Notes under the pieces: model-generated
The model's input: only the letters and a program-made list of their open reading frames with translations
Databases searched by the model: none
What the model was told of the DNA's origin: nothing
DNA from: Hysterangium stoloniferum
Taxonomy: Eukaryota; Basidiomycota; Agaricomycetes; Hysterangiales; Hysterangiaceae
Length of the DNA stretch: 64,000 nt
Direction: 5' to 3'
NCBI GenBank assembly: GCA_015178975.1
Contig: WHVD01000005.1
Location: 1-64,000, forward strand
In this document: one piece after another, positions 9,651 to 21,448 of the stretch
Layout of the letters: every line of letters starts with the position of its first letter
Numbering within the stretch: the stretch's first letter is position 1
Position numbers and translations under genes: made by a program

Positions 9651-10888
9651 ATATCCTCCCAAATCTATCAGATGATGAATTACAAAATAGGTTGGAAGAC
9701 GTACCTATGATGTTTTCTGCGAATTTGACATGCAATATTATGAAATGGCATCAGCGTTTGGGGCATTTGAGCATGAATGCTATTAGGAATCTTGCATGAC
9801 ATTTTGCGACCAGAATGGAGATTGAAGAAATTGAAGGTTTCAAAGCTGACTGCATTGCATGTATTGAAGGTAAACAGTGCAGAAACCCATTCAAAACTGG
9901 ACATATCAGAGTGACGAAATTGGGAGAATTACTCCATATGGATCTTGCCGGACCTATGGAAACGATAAGTTTCGACAAAAAGCGTTATTTCATTATTGTT
10001 GTTGACGACTTCTCCCATGCTGTATGGGTTGAAACATTAGCAAGCAAGCTGGAAGCGGTGCACAAAATAAAGGAATATATAACTCAACTGGAAACGTTAT
10101 TCAATACGAGGGTCCAAGGAGTTATGACGGATAACGGAACTGAGCTAATAAATTTGGAATTTAGAAGCTATCTGTTATCGAAAGGTATAGCTTTATTTAC
10201 CTCGGTGCCATATACGCCGCAGCAAAATGGTGTTGCAGAAAGAGGTATACACACCATTACTGAAGGGGCAAGAACAATGTTATATGCGACGAAAATAGCG
10301 GAAGGTGCACAAAACTTACTTTATGCATCAAAACTCCCTAAATTCTTGTGGTCTATCGCAGTCAAAACGATGGCATATTTGAGGAATTGTAGTCCATCAC
10401 ATGCAAACAATGGACATACACCTATTGAAAGGATAACGGGAGAGAAGCCAGATTTAGCACATTTGCGGATCTTTGGAAGTCCAGTTAGTGTGGCAGTTCC
10501 TAAGCAAAGACGTCAGAAGTGGGACTCATGTTCGAAGATGGGTTATATGGTTGGATATGAACCGTATTCATCTGGATATTTAGTGTGGTTCCCTGGAACG
10601 AGGAGGATCGAAAAGGTACGCTATGCGATATTCCATGAAGATGTGATGACATTGCCATCACTGGTGCCTTATGGAGATGAAGGTCAATTTAGGAATATAA
10701 ATAGAGTACATCCAATGCAACCCGAGAAAGAGCCTCAACCTAGACTCACTATCCGTATCCCGCCTCGTCCTCAACCTATCAAAGAAAAAGAGGAAACTAC
10801 GATGAGAGAAGAATCCCAATTAGTGTCAAACATACCTGACTATCCTCGTGGAATAACAAGATCTGGTAAAGTGCGGGAAGGAATTTGA
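9651..10888 (+). pseudogene. Ty1/copia GAG-pre-integrase and integrase (right arm)
   Basis: Mirror copy of 3453-4690. The integrase ORF is 9815-10888 (357 aa) with HMDLAGPME, MTDNGTE and QQNGVAERG catalytic motifs. The upstream zinc-finger part (WHQRLGHLS, about 9745-9800) is followed by TGA in frame. It differs from the left-arm protein by one residue (Arg for Cys in the motif EKV-YAIF). Confidence 0.9.
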
Positions 10889-10894
10889 AGTTTA

Positions 10895-11542
10895 TTGTCA
10901 GTCGAAGAAAAAGAATTGGAAGATTCTAACGTACCGGTTGTTTTCTCGACATTGGGCAATCTGACGATAGAGGAGGCATTGAATATGCCAGGAGACGAAG
11001 GATTAGCTTGGGAAGAAGCTAGGCAGGCAGAGTGGAAGAATATGGTAGAACATAATGTATTCGGCGCACCTGAAGAACTGCCGCCAGGAACATGTGTTTT
11101 AAAAACCAGAACGGTGTGTCGTGGATCGTACAAGAACGGCGAACTAATAAAGAGGAAAGTACGAATTGTCGTAAAAGGATTTAGTCAAATTCCTGGATTA
11201 CATTTTAATGAAACATACGCACCAGTCATGAAGTGGGAAATGTTCCGAATTTTACTGGCATTGGGAGCAATAACAAATTCAGCTATACATCAATTCGATG
11301 TCAAATCGGCATACTTACATGGGACAATGAAAGAAAAGGTTTGGGTTCAACAACCGGAGGGGTTTGAAGAACCCGGAAAGGAAAATTTAGCATTACCGCT
11401 ATTGAAGGCTCTATATGGAACAAAACAGGGAGGCAATGAGTTGAGAAAAACGCTGTATGATTTTATGGTTAAAGAACTCACCTGGTTCTGTTCTGATTTT
11501 GACAGTGCTACATTCTTCAAAATATGGGACGACGGAAGTTAG
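10895..11542 (+). pseudogene. Ty1/copia reverse transcriptase N-terminal part (right arm)
   Basis: 215 codons reading continuously from the integrase/RT linker (LTIEEALNMPGDEGLAWEEA...) through RIVVKGFSQ, QFDVKSAYLHG and LLKALYGTKQ, ending at a stop after KIWDDGS. The next stretch (11543-11665) is in the same sense but contains stops and reads FWVDHTT where YVDD is expected. This is the unshifted version of 2798-3446, so the extra base in the left arm is probably an error or a late mutation. Confidence 0.88.
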
Positions 11543-11665
11543 GCTGTAGTTGCATTTTGGGTGGATCACACAACTGCCATAGGTGATGAAAAACGGCTCC
11601 TAGATCTCGAAAAGGCATTCCACGAATGATTTGGAATTTCGAGCAAAGGCGAGGCCCATTGGATA

Positions 11666-12541
11666 TTGGGAACGAGTATCCGTCGAGATGCTGAATCGAA
11701 ATCAGCATTTATATCACAGAGGGAATATATTGAAAATATAGCGAAGAAGTTCAACATACAAAATTCCAAGCCAATTCGAACTCCCATATCACTTGGAATC
11801 GATTTCGCCTCTATTATTCGTCCAGATACTGAAGAAGAACGAAATGAAGTTGAAAAATTGCCCTATTGTGAACTTATTGGAAGTTTGATGTTTGCAGCTA
11901 CAGTATCGCGTCCCAATATCGCATATTCTGTTAACAAACTATCTCAATATTCATCAAATCCCGTGAGAATTCATTGGGACTTAGCTAAACGCATCCTACA
12001 ATATTTGTATACGACTCGCGATTTCAAACTTCAATTGGGAGGACAAGCTCTTTGCCTGCATGGATATTCAGATGCCGATTTTGCAGGAGATCAAGAGGAT
12101 AGGTGTTCAACAGGAGGATATGCGATTTTTTTAGGTTCAGGAACGGTATCTTGGTCTTTGAGGAAGCAGTCAACAGTCACCCTTTCATCCACAGAAGTGG
12201 AGTATATTGCGCTTTCAGAAGCAGCTCACGAAATTATGTGGATGCGTCATTTCCTCGAAGAACTTAATATAATATATGAAGAACCAACGGCAATTTTTGA
12301 AGATAATCAAGGTACTATTGCATTCGCACAAAACCAATGCGCTTTGAGAAGAATGAAACACATTGAAGTGAAATACCACTTCATTTGTCATTTGATTGAA
12401 AACGGCACTATCCAACTTATCTATCAATCGACTAAACAAATGACTGTGGATATATTGACGAAACCACTCTCCTCACCCATTCACTACCATCACACAGAAC
12501 GTTTAGGACCTACTTCTTCAAAACTCGAGGAGGAGTATTAG
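11666..12541 (+). pseudogene. Ty1/copia RNase H region (right arm)
   Basis: Mirror copy of 1799-2674, 291 codons, with SDADFAGD, SSTEVEY, FEDNQG and the terminal DILTKPL. The stop codon TAG at 12539 overlaps the polypurine tract (gaggaggagtattag), after which the LTR region begins. Confidence 0.9.
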
Positions 12542-12898
12542 GTATAACAAGTATTGCAGAAGTAAATGCGTGTATGAAAAAGGTGAGACAAAATGTCTCG
12601 AAAAGACGCAATGCATCATATGTTCAATCTCCTCTCGAATGTACTCTTATATACGTGTAGTATAGCTAGGGAATCTCTCAGCGAACGTTTATTCACTGAG
12701 AGTAAGTGATATGTGTATTGCCTCATCACGAAACAAAACTTATCTATGTATTTAGTACTTAAACATCTTTAGGTATTGTATAATATAGCGAACGTTTATT
12801 TGCTGAGATACTTAAACGTTTTTAATCTCATGCTGAAATTAAAGAACTTGGGCGATCAAAATACTCTTTTTCATTACAAATGTTCCAAATGACAGCTT
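12542..12898 (+). mobile_element. Ty1/copia LTR region (right arm)
   Basis: Mirror of 1441-1798. It follows the polypurine tract directly, begins gtataacaag and contains the duplicated AACGTTTAT / CTGAGA block. Confidence 0.65.
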
Positions 12899-13350
12899 AT
12901 GTTCAGCTATTTTGAAGAAAATCAAATTCTCCCATACATCCTGGCCAGGAAGGCTCACAGCATCATGTATACTGGTAGGTCTTATAGACTAGCAGCATGG
13001 GAAGATCCTAATCCTGAGTCTTACACTACCTGGCCACAGCGAAGCATCGTGAACCTCCTCCAGCACTCATTTAAGGAGGAGGTGATTCCAATGGACTCTA
13101 ATGATAGCCTACCCTCCTAACCCCAAGATGCACTGCCCAACAAGTTATGGGACAGCCTGTCCACCTACAGGACATCTACTATGAGGAATGCCTCACATTC
13201 CAGAAGGAAGCAATGTGGTAAAGTCTAGGAGGCTATCAAGTGGTCCATTTGCTGTTCTAGGGATTTCAGGACTGAAGGAGTGCTCGACTAGGGACTGAAG
13301 GAAAAGAATGGATCCATTTCCCCCCCCCCATTTTTTTTTTCTTATTCCAC

Positions 13351-14190
13351 ATTAACACCTTATCGCCCCTAAACCCTCCAACCTCTCTTCAAACGCTGGG
13401 ATCTTGGTACCTTGCAGTTTTGGGGGCTCCACACAAGATGCCTGGGAGGCATCCCAGACACTTTCCAGGACTCCATATAGCACATCCCTTCTAACTGGGG
13501 GCACTGTGAGAGATACTGCGAAATATACTCTGAAATATAGTCCAGAAGAGCCCACGCTATATTTCCATTATTATTTCTATTTTCTCTCTATTTTATCATA
13601 TACATATATTTAGTTCGACAGCCTATAATTTGGTACATTGACTCTTGTGGGTGCATATGCGCCAGACTTATGTATTCTAGCACCAGACTTATGTATTCTA
13701 GTGCCAGTAGTTAGAACTCAGACACTTTTTACCCCGCAACCATGACTTACCCAGACACCCAGTTAGTGTCCTGTAAGTTGTGATTGGGGTATCATCTCAA
13801 CCGTCACAGATGGGCTTTAACTACTAGCACAATCAGAGCTTCAAACTACACCAGTTGAAGCTCAAACAATTATCTCAATCCACATGGACTACATCCGCGC
13901 TACTCTGTTATTTGACTCTCTCATTATTCTCTTCAACACTCAAGCAGTCATTCAGAATTGTACTTTACAGTCGATTCTCCTTTATTTGTTTTAGCTCTCT
14001 ATTCTACTTTAGATAGCTAATTCACTCAACTGTATTGAACTAAACAGTCAATACACATTTGGTCTGTATTAGACTTAGATAGTCAATACATCAACGTGTC
14101 ATACCTAAATGGTTGATATTCTTCATACATAGAACGGTTAGAACTTCCACCACTCTTCACATAGGGTATCATATTCAACAACTCTAACTC
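13351..14190 (+). mobile_element. Ty3/gypsy LTR fragment plus ORF tail (right arm)
   Basis: Mirror of 150-1000. The plus strand shows the ORF end (FGGSTQDAWEA) then the LTR with the 'gccagacttatgtattctagcaccagacttatgtattctag' type duplication. Where the arms differ, this copy usually agrees with the independent LTR at 37966-38590, for example in the block gtattgact-tctaagtc. Confidence 0.75.
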
Positions 14191-14337
14191 AAACTCTAGC
14201 TCTTTTTACATCTCTAAGTAACTTCAACATCTACTGAACCTTTCTCTATCTTCCAAAATGTGTCTTGATAGAGAATTGAACCCAATCCCCTAGCATGAGT
14301 CATTGTCATCACCCTCTTCAAGTAACCTAACTGCTAC

Positions 14338-14839
14338 TTCAACTGCAACCAACTATCCCCTACTTAATTCTGTTCCATATTCTACCTAGTTAGTATTGTA
14401 CTTAAGCAGTCAATACACACTCTGCTGTACTTTGACAGTAAGCATTCTTCACCCACACAGAGTAGTAATTTACATGACTCTTCACACTCTGACAGACCTC
14501 CAGCATCCCGACATCAGTATTCCCAATTGAAGTGTCACTGCCTGTGGCACCTCACCACTTCATTTTCTATATATTCCCCTTTTGGTGATTCTGTTCCATT
14601 CCCACCCCAACACTTTACCATCATCCACTCTATGTGTACACATAATTTGCCCCCTAGAACCTTTTAGTATTCTTCTGTTATCTTGCATTAGTTTCCTTTG
14701 ATCCCTTGTTCCATTACTTACTTCTTCTGACCCATTTTTCTTCTTACCTCTGTGATCAGCCTGCCAATCACTTGTCTCACTGTAGTATAAAATCCAAGAT
14801 GACCACATCACTGGGATTGACCTAGATCTCGATAGTGAA
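14338..14839. other. No gene recognised after palindrome end
   Basis: Sequence beyond the last base mirrored at position 1. It contains tandem variants of the motif 'agtcaatacacac' that resemble the gypsy LTR, so the LTR relic may run on to about 14480. A 158-codon ORF on the minus strand has no protein-like features. Confidence 0.4.
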
Positions 14840-15720
14840 GCCCCATTTTGCAGTGCATATTCACAAGGGAAGATAATACACGTCCTCCTGTACCGAAAGA
14901 GCATATGAGCAGGATCACCTTGGATTTTGGCCATACAATACACTCGGACGTCCGGGCACCTTCCAATTCTGAAGTTATGATGGCAAGAATACTTATACGG
15001 ATGACAAAACATGTTGTTCCGCACTGGCCATGACAAGACTTCAAAGCGACATGCCAGACACCCACGAGGTTATGAAGTGTGGGTCAATACACAGCATAAT
15101 GAGAAAATAAACAAAATACTACAGACCGACCGTGGTGGAGAGTACTTATATAATGTGTCCACCGACTATCTCAATGGCTAAAACAACCGTACCTTCACAA
15201 GTGTGCTTGATGGTAAAACTCCATTGGAAATTGTGCATTGCAAGAATCTGCATTTGTGGGATGTAACAAAATGGAGTACACGTGTCTGGATTTTGCAAGA
15301 AGACCATGGGAAGCTCGAGTGGAAGGCCAATGAGGGTCATTGGGCCATTGAGTCAGATTTAGTCCAAAGAGTACCAGCCACCGAGCTTATTGGCCAAGGA
15401 AGGATCAGGTTACTGTGGAATGGAATGTCAGGTTCGATGAATCAGTCACAATAGTTTGAACGACATAGTGGTTGAGGGAGTAAACCAGTGAACAACCAGC
15501 ACGCCATGAAAAATGACATATCCACACCACAGCACCCCACAGTATCATACCAAGCATCCCCCACACCACTGAAGGACATCCAATACACTCACATAGACCC
15601 CCACCTGAAGATTTTGAGCTCCGTCAGACCTGGAAGGGTCAGGATGAGGCCACAGAACTGGCAAACCATCTGTGTACTTTGGTGATTTCAACAGTGTACA
15701 GGTGAAAATGATGACTGACT
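14840..15720 (+). pseudogene. Highly decayed Ty1/copia integrase remnant
   Basis: Pieces in all three plus frames match a copia integrase in the right order: GHTIHSDV at about 14935-14960, QTDRGGEY at about 15120-15145 (second catalytic Asp), TPLEIVH (15209-15240), a WSTRVWI / GKLEWKANEGHW block (15270-15350) and YWPRKDQVTVEWNVRFDES (about 15380-15440). Numerous stops and shifts separate the pieces. This lineage (TP-E...GK-P-L..L) differs from the copia in the palindrome. Confidence 0.7.
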
Positions 15721-16117
15721 CTACATGATTGAATATAGTTAGGGTCTAAGCTCGATTGGAACTAGGAAGAGTTACTTCTTTCTGAGAAAGAGGGTTGGCT
15801 CAGTCCGGCTGGAGTACCGACTTTAATCACAACTCACATTTCTGACCACAACCTGTACCATCCCTTGTTGGTTCATTGCTCTGACAGGAGGTTCGTGTGG
15901 TGCACGCTTGCTGATGTCAGTGGGAATTAGACATTCGTGTCTTTGTAGCATTTCTCGTTCACTAGACTCTATAAGCCTCCTTGACATTTGGCCGGACATG
16001 GAATTGATAGAGGACCACGAGTGCAAGAAAAATTCAGACTTTTTTAATACTATGTTTATCAACAAACTTGATCCACATAAAATAAATGCTATAGAGGTGG
16101 TTATTTCCCAACTAAGT
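15721..16117. other. No gene recognised
   Basis: About 400 bp between the copia remnant and an LTR start. A plus-strand ORF of 75 codons (15908-16135) has no recognisable motif; possibly more of the same element. Confidence 0.4.
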
Positions 16118-16260
16118 GTTAAGAGCAGAAACTGACGGATGTCGGCAGACCGACGGGGACCAAACAGAAGGACTTGGCTTCAGCTTATGTGCTGCACCCT
16201 CGCAAGTTACCTAGACCTGAATCCAGCTTCAATCTCAGTCAGGAGCCGATACTTTTATAT
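16118..16260 (+). mobile_element. 5' fragment of LTR family A
   Basis: Starts TGTTAAGAGCAGAAACTGA and matches the first 100 bp or so of the complete solo LTR at 46000-46780, including the conserved hairpin motif (16170-16203). The rest of the LTR is missing or too diverged to follow. Confidence 0.65.
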
Positions 16261-17531
16261 GGTTCAAAGGGCTGTGTTTCATCATCAATTTTAGAAGAAA
16301 GAGTAGAGGTCTATGTATTCATATAGCTTGAAAGGGGTCAATATAAAAAGAATATCTCATATCACTGTAATCTGAGAAACGTTGTTCCATACTTCCATTG
16401 TTGCATAAATCTACTACAGAAGGGACAATATCATACATGGGATATGCGTCCTCCTTCCATGAGGGAAGCACTCTGGCACACCAGAAGTCAGTTTGCAGCT
16501 CATATACTCAACCTTGCTTTCTCATCATATTGGTTTCACTTATCAACCTTGATTTTCCATTGAAAAATCACTTTAGGTTTTGCCGGTCACGCAGAAAATC
16601 CTTCATTTAATGTACCTGGAACCAGGGCATTTTCTAACATTGAAGTAGCATTGAATGAATTGGATAACTGAAGATTAATGAGTGTGAATAGTTATTTGTT
16701 GTTATTCTTTACGCTAATTCTCATATATATATATATCATAGAGGTGGATAGAGTTTATCCACTAAGTGGATCAATACATCATAAGCCACATGTGAGGTAT
16801 CAGCATTATCTCATAAAGTTCTCTTAATTTTCTTTGAATTATTTAATACTTTCTCGAATTTATTGTATTTTTATTATATTCTATTGTGAAATGTAAGGCC
16901 TAGTTCCTTTTAACTTTGCATAATAATAGCATATATGAGCTCATATAATGCTATTATACCTTAGTTAATTTATTATAATTTTTAACTAATTAGTTATATT
17001 TTATTTACTTAGTTATTGCTTTTCAGCACATTGCTTGCTCCAATGTGTGCATTTTTGGAGTCATGTGACCTATTAGATAAGCCTCCAACCTCGGGATATC
17101 ATTCAGTCACAAATGTGACTGTAATGACTTACTCGAGTCATTATTTGATTCTGCTGACTCAACATTTGCTTCCGTCCTGGGACCGTGGCCTTGAACCTTC
17201 ATGTTCAAGCCAAAGGTTGGAACCCTTGTCTCAGAGAGGGGAATCATATGATAAATAAAGGGTAAAAAATAAGTAGAATATGAGGTCATTATGACCTAAA
17301 TAATGACCTCATAAAATAAATAAATAGTTAAATATTTAGTTATCAAAATGTATATAAGGAGGGCCAAGTGTCCAATAAAATCAGTCTATCTCTTACATAT
17401 TTTACTGCACAGCTCAGAAGCTTATCTAATCATCCTAAGGACAATAATAGCCTTAGTCTGATACACTAACTGCAAGCACCTACACTTGCAGAATCTTGAA
17501 TCTTTGTCAGCAACTCTTGAACTTAGCTAAT
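16261..17531. other. AT-rich, no gene recognised; one perfect hairpin
   Basis: No protein similarity seen. 17279-17313 is a perfect 14-bp hairpin (TATGAGGTCATTAT / ATAATGACCTCATA with a 7-nt loop). The TATA-like 'gtatataaggagggcc' at about 17350 followed by tcagtctatctctta looks like an LTR U3/R region of a further, unassigned element. The block 'catcataagccaca' occurs at 16788 and again at 19066, on either side of the solo LTR. Confidence 0.4.
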
Positions 17532-18502
17532 TGTTAGGATACATACATGGCAGGTTTCCAGAGAAACCTGCAGAATATCTGGTAGGACTTGGCTTCAGCT
17601 TATAGGCTGTGCCCTCGCGAGATCATGTTGTCCAATTTCAGACAGGTGGATGGGAATCCTGGAGTCTGGGTGGGGTTCGTGGGTTGAGGGGTCATAGGTC
17701 AGAGGTTGTGGGTTGAGAGGTTGTGGGTTGAGAGGTTGTGGGTTGAGAGGTTGTGGGTTGAGAGGTTGTGGGTTGAGAGGTTGTGGGTTGAGAGGTTGTG
17801 GGTTGAGAGGTTGTGGGTTGAGAGGTTGTGGGTTGAGAGGTTGTGGGTTGAGAGGTTGTGGGTTGAGAGGTTGTGGGTTGAGAGGTTGTGGGTCGAGAGG
17901 TTGTGGGTCGAGAGGTTATGGGTCAAGAGGTTGTGGGTCGAGAGGTCGTGAGTCGAGATAGATAGGAGAGATAGATGTGCCGGAGCCTGTGGGCTCCAAC
18001 TAGCATGAGCGGTGTGATTCAAGTAGGAGTTTAGAGCAGAAAATGTATTAGATTACTGGGGGGAATCTAAGCCGATTTTCTGACTGGATTGTATGTACAA
18101 CATCTGCCAGACTATATAGATCATGCAATGAATGACATACCAAATCCAGTAATAATGAAACAAAACTAGCAAAATGTAAAACAGGAATAGTAAACACCAA
18201 ATTTGGTGTTAGGAATGGGACGGAATGGAGCAGAGTCTGACTTGTGACAAATCATAAACCATAACGGGAAATGGAGTGGGAGTGGAGCCCGAATCGTGAC
18301 AGGTCATTTGACTAAAATGAGAATGGGGCTCAGTTAGAGGGGTGACTTTCCAAGAGGGGTCCAGTGACTGATGCATGGGACGAGGTCAGACATAGACAGG
18401 CACAGAGTCCAGTGGGTATTCCAGTGACTGATACACAACATGACAAAGTGAAATGTAGACAAGTCTGACATATGGAGTCCAGTGGGAATTCCGGTTGTAA
18501 CA
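17532..18502 (+). mobile_element. Solo LTR, family B, with target duplication CTAAT
   Basis: Begins TGTTAGGATACATACATGG and ends CCGGTTGTAACA. It is flanked by perfect 5-bp copies of CTAAT (17527-17531 and 18503-18507), which defines the insertion exactly. It contains the conserved motif at 17585-17618, a 15-bp minisatellite and a 'caccaaatttggtgtt' palindrome. There are no internal genes. Other members: 20624-21443, 49353-50173 (reverse) and a piece at 37858-37965. Confidence 0.93.
17700..17957 (+). repeat. 15-bp minisatellite inside solo LTR
   Basis: About 17 head-to-tail copies of a 15-bp unit, gttgtgggttgagag, nearly perfect for the first 12 and diverging (tcgag instead of ttgag) at the right end. 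ORFs reading WVERL or LSTHN repeats across it are products of the repeat, not genes. The related LTR at 20624 has only a short version (about 20780-20825), so the array expanded in this copy. Confidence 0.95.
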
Positions 18503-18507
18503 CTAAT

Positions 18508-19141
18508 CATCTAAGTTCCCCCAGCCTCACAGCTACCCTTAGGCTTACTAAATACATAGTAAACCTAAAATAAGTATCCTTACTGAAATCCCTGCCAATA
18601 CTAGATTATTCAAGGCCCAACCTAAGTTTATTGAATTAATTAATCAAGTACAAGCTTTCAATTAATCCAGTTTTAGTTATTTTCTCTATTAATAAATTAT
18701 TTAACACCTTGTTAAATAAATTATTTAACCCCTTTTTAAATAACTATTAATAGTTACAAATAAGCATACAAGAATCCAAAGCTTTATATCAAATCTCTGT
18801 TAAGTTACTGCACATATACTCAGCTTCTAGCCCCTGTTCTCAAGGAATAGTTGCTTATTTGCTAAAAGAGTTACATATTGTTCTTTTGAACCATTCAATA
18901 ATAAAAATAAGCATTTATTTGAGTTGTTTAAGCTTAATAGTGCAGCTCATTAATCTATCAGTATTTAAATTACTGGACCTTTGCTTGTTTTATTTTTGAA
19001 GCTCTGTGACACTATAGCATATATTGAGCTATCTAAGAGAAACCCCTGAATACATTACACCACATCATAAGCCACATCACCTATTGTATCAGATGCATGG
19101 CTCCACTCATTCCAGTGCCTATACCTTCAACACTTGTATCT
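18508..19141. other. AT-rich, no gene recognised
   Basis: Low-GC sequence with no coding signal; probably the continuation of the element interrupted by the solo LTR. Confidence 0.4.
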
Positions 19142-20000
19142 CAATACTCCTCCTCAAGTGTTCAAGTATCAATACCCAGTCGGCATGTATGATAAGAATG
19201 AGTTGATCGTGGTAGCAATTTTGTCAAAATATCTGCAATCATTTCTTTTGTGTGTCAATAGATAAGTTGGATTGTTATGTGCTCGATTAAGTGTCAAATA
19301 AAATAATATTTGACTTCAATATGTTTCATTCGTTGTAGAGTGCATTGATTATGAACAAATGCGATTGTCCCTTGATTGTCCTCGAAAATCACTGTCGGTT
19401 CTTCATAAATAATATCCAACTCCTCCAAAATGTGTCTCATCCACATAACTTCACATGCTCCTTCAGATAAAGCGATGTATTCAGCTTCCATCAAAGACAG
19501 GGCTACCATTGACTGTTTTGTCAAAGACCAAGATACAGCCCCCAATCCTATAAATACAATGTATCCTCCGTCAACTTTCTGTCCTCTGTATCGCCAGCAA
19601 AATCCACATCTGAGTACATGTGTAAACAAAGTGCTCCTCCTCTCAAACAAAGATCGTGATCTTGGGTGGTATATGAGTATTGGAGGACTCATTTCACTAA
19701 GTTCCAATGTGCTCTCGCTGGGTTTGATGAATATTGTGACAGTTTGTTCACAGAATACACAATATCAGGATGTGATACTGTGGCAGCAAACATTAAACTT
19801 CCTATAATTTCACAATATGGGAGTTTCACCATTTCCTCACATTCTTCTTCTGTTTCTGGACATGTAATAGATTGGAAGTCGATTCCTAGTGTGATAGGGG
19901 ACCAAACTGGTCTTGAATTCTGTACATTAAATTTCTTCACAATGTTTTTGATGTATTCCTTATATAATGAGTCCGTCATCATGTCCAGATTTGTCCTCAT
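19142..20000 (-). pseudogene. Second Ty1/copia relic: RNase H and RT C-terminal part
   Basis: Minus-strand pieces (19294-19707 and 19689-20000) match the palindrome copia: SLYKEYIKNIVKKFNVQNSR, YSVNKLSQYSSNPAR, SLMEAEYIALSEGA, FEDNQGTIAF and a polypurine tract at about 19145-19160. They are frameshifted relative to each other, and SDAD is lost in a region of changes. The catalytic core of RT is absent: at about 19990-20010 the sequence jumps from the integrase/RT linker straight to the late RT segment, indicating an internal deletion of several hundred bases. Confidence 0.85.
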
Positions 20001-20623
20001 CTGCTAATATTGTACTTCCAGCTATTTCTCTTATATGTCCAGATTGTGACATTCCATGTGGGATATTGGGTACATTTGAAACTAGCTGGGACTGGTCCAA
20101 TGATTTACTGATTTCTTTTCCTTTTTCATCAGTGGGTCTTGGATGCAGAGGAATTCATATCATGAGCCTAGGCTGTGGCTCATTCAGCATCACCTTTAAT
20201 TGAGGTTTGTTATTTTCCTTTGTGTCTGCAATATTCCTAAATTGCCCTTCATCTCCATACAGGACCAGTGATGGCAATGTCATTGTGTTTTCATGGAATA
20301 TTGTGTCTCATACCTTTTCAATATTCTAGACCCAGGATACCATACCAAGTAACTGGTGGAGTATGGTTCATATCCAACCATATAGCCCATCCTAGAATGT
20401 GGGTCTAATTTCTGCCATTTTTGTCTAGGGATAGCAATGCTAACTGGACTGCCAAAAATGTGTAAATGGGATAGATCTGGCTTCTCTCCGGTAACACATG
20501 TGCTTGGCATGTGTCCATTGTTTGTTTGAGTCAGACATCGGTTTTTCAGATACACCATCATCTTAACAACTATTGACCAAAGGAATTTGGGCAATTTTGA
20601 TGAATACAACATTGATCGACCCC
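20001..20623 (-). pseudogene. Second copia relic: integrase C-terminal half and linker
   Basis: Encodes SMLYSSKLPKFLWSIVVKMMVYLKN, FGSPVSIAIPRQ, GYMVGYEPYST and, further down, LPSLVLYGDEGQFRN. Each matches the palindrome copia at about 70% or better. It is separated from the N-terminal half of integrase by the solo LTR at 20624-21443. Confidence 0.85.
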
Positions 20624-21443
20624 TGTTAGGATATGTACAGGGCAGGTCTCTGGAGAAACCCATGGAATATCCGGTAGGACTTGGCTTCAGCTTATAGGCT
20701 GCACCCTCACTAGATCGTGTTGTCCAATTTCAAACAGGCAGATGGGAATCCTGGGGAGCCCGGGTGGGGTTTGTGGGTCGTAGGTCATAGGTCGTAGGTC
20801 GGAGGTTGTGGGTTGTGAGTCGAGATAGTTGAGAGAGATAGATGCACCGGAGCCTGTGGGCTCTGACTAGTGAGAGTGATGTGAATCAAGCAAGGGTTTA
20901 GAGTGGAAAATGGATTAGATCACTGGGGGGAATCTAAGCTAATTTTCTGACTGGATTGTATGTACAACATCTGCCAGTTTAAATAGACCGTGGAGTAAAT
21001 GTCATACCGAATCCAGTAATAATGAAATGAAGCGAGCAAAACATAAAATGGGAATAATAAACACCAAATTGGTGTTAGGAACGGGATGGAACGGAGCAGA
21101 GTCCAAATTGTGACAAAGCATAACCCATAACAGGAAACGGAGTGGGAGCGGAGTCCAAATTGTGACAGGTCATTTGACTAAAACAGGCACAGGGCTCAAT
21201 TAGAGCAGTGACGGGATTCTGAGCGGGGTCCGGTGACTGATGCATGGGATGAAGATGGACATAGACAGAGATGGAGTCCGGGGAAGTCCAGTGACTGATA
21301 TGTGTCATAATGAGGTCGAACATAACAAGTCTTGATGTACGGAGTCCAGGTGGGAAATCCTATAAACAGACATTTGGTGCGTGTAGGGCGTGGTGGCATA
21401 CAGGTTAGTGCCCGGAGTCTGGCGGGATTGTCCGGTTGCATCA
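20624..21443 (+). mobile_element. Solo LTR, family B, with target duplication ACCCC
   Basis: Begins TGTTAGGATATG and ends GGTTGCATCA. ACCCC flanks both sides (20619-20623 and 21444-21448). Removing the LTR and one ACCCC rejoins the copia integrase reading frame at QNGITERG / SMLYSSKLPKF, which proves the insertion point. It carries the conserved hairpin motif at 20677-20710. Confidence 0.93.
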
Positions 21444-21448
21444 ACCCC

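Larger units (their letters stand above)
1..14337. repeat. Giant near-perfect inverted duplication (palindrome)
   Basis: Base x on the plus strand matches the complement of about 14338-14341 minus x from the first base of the window to about 6790, where the arms diverge; the mirror arm runs from about 7550 to 14337. The spacer between them is about 758 bp. The encoded proteins of the two arms are almost identical: the 465 shared residues of the AT-rich ORF are the same, and the copia integrase differs at one residue (Cys versus Arg). Most differences noticed are single-base insertions, many in short homopolymers. The arms contain nested transposons, so the duplication is younger than those insertions. 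Either a real inverted duplication or a fold-back assembly error at a contig end would give this; the left limit is not visible. Confidence 0.95.

Noticed and set aside
17706..18022. Long ORFs reading WVERL, GCGLR or LSTHN repeats on both strands
   Set aside because: They are translations of a 15-bp tandem repeat with no stop in several frames.
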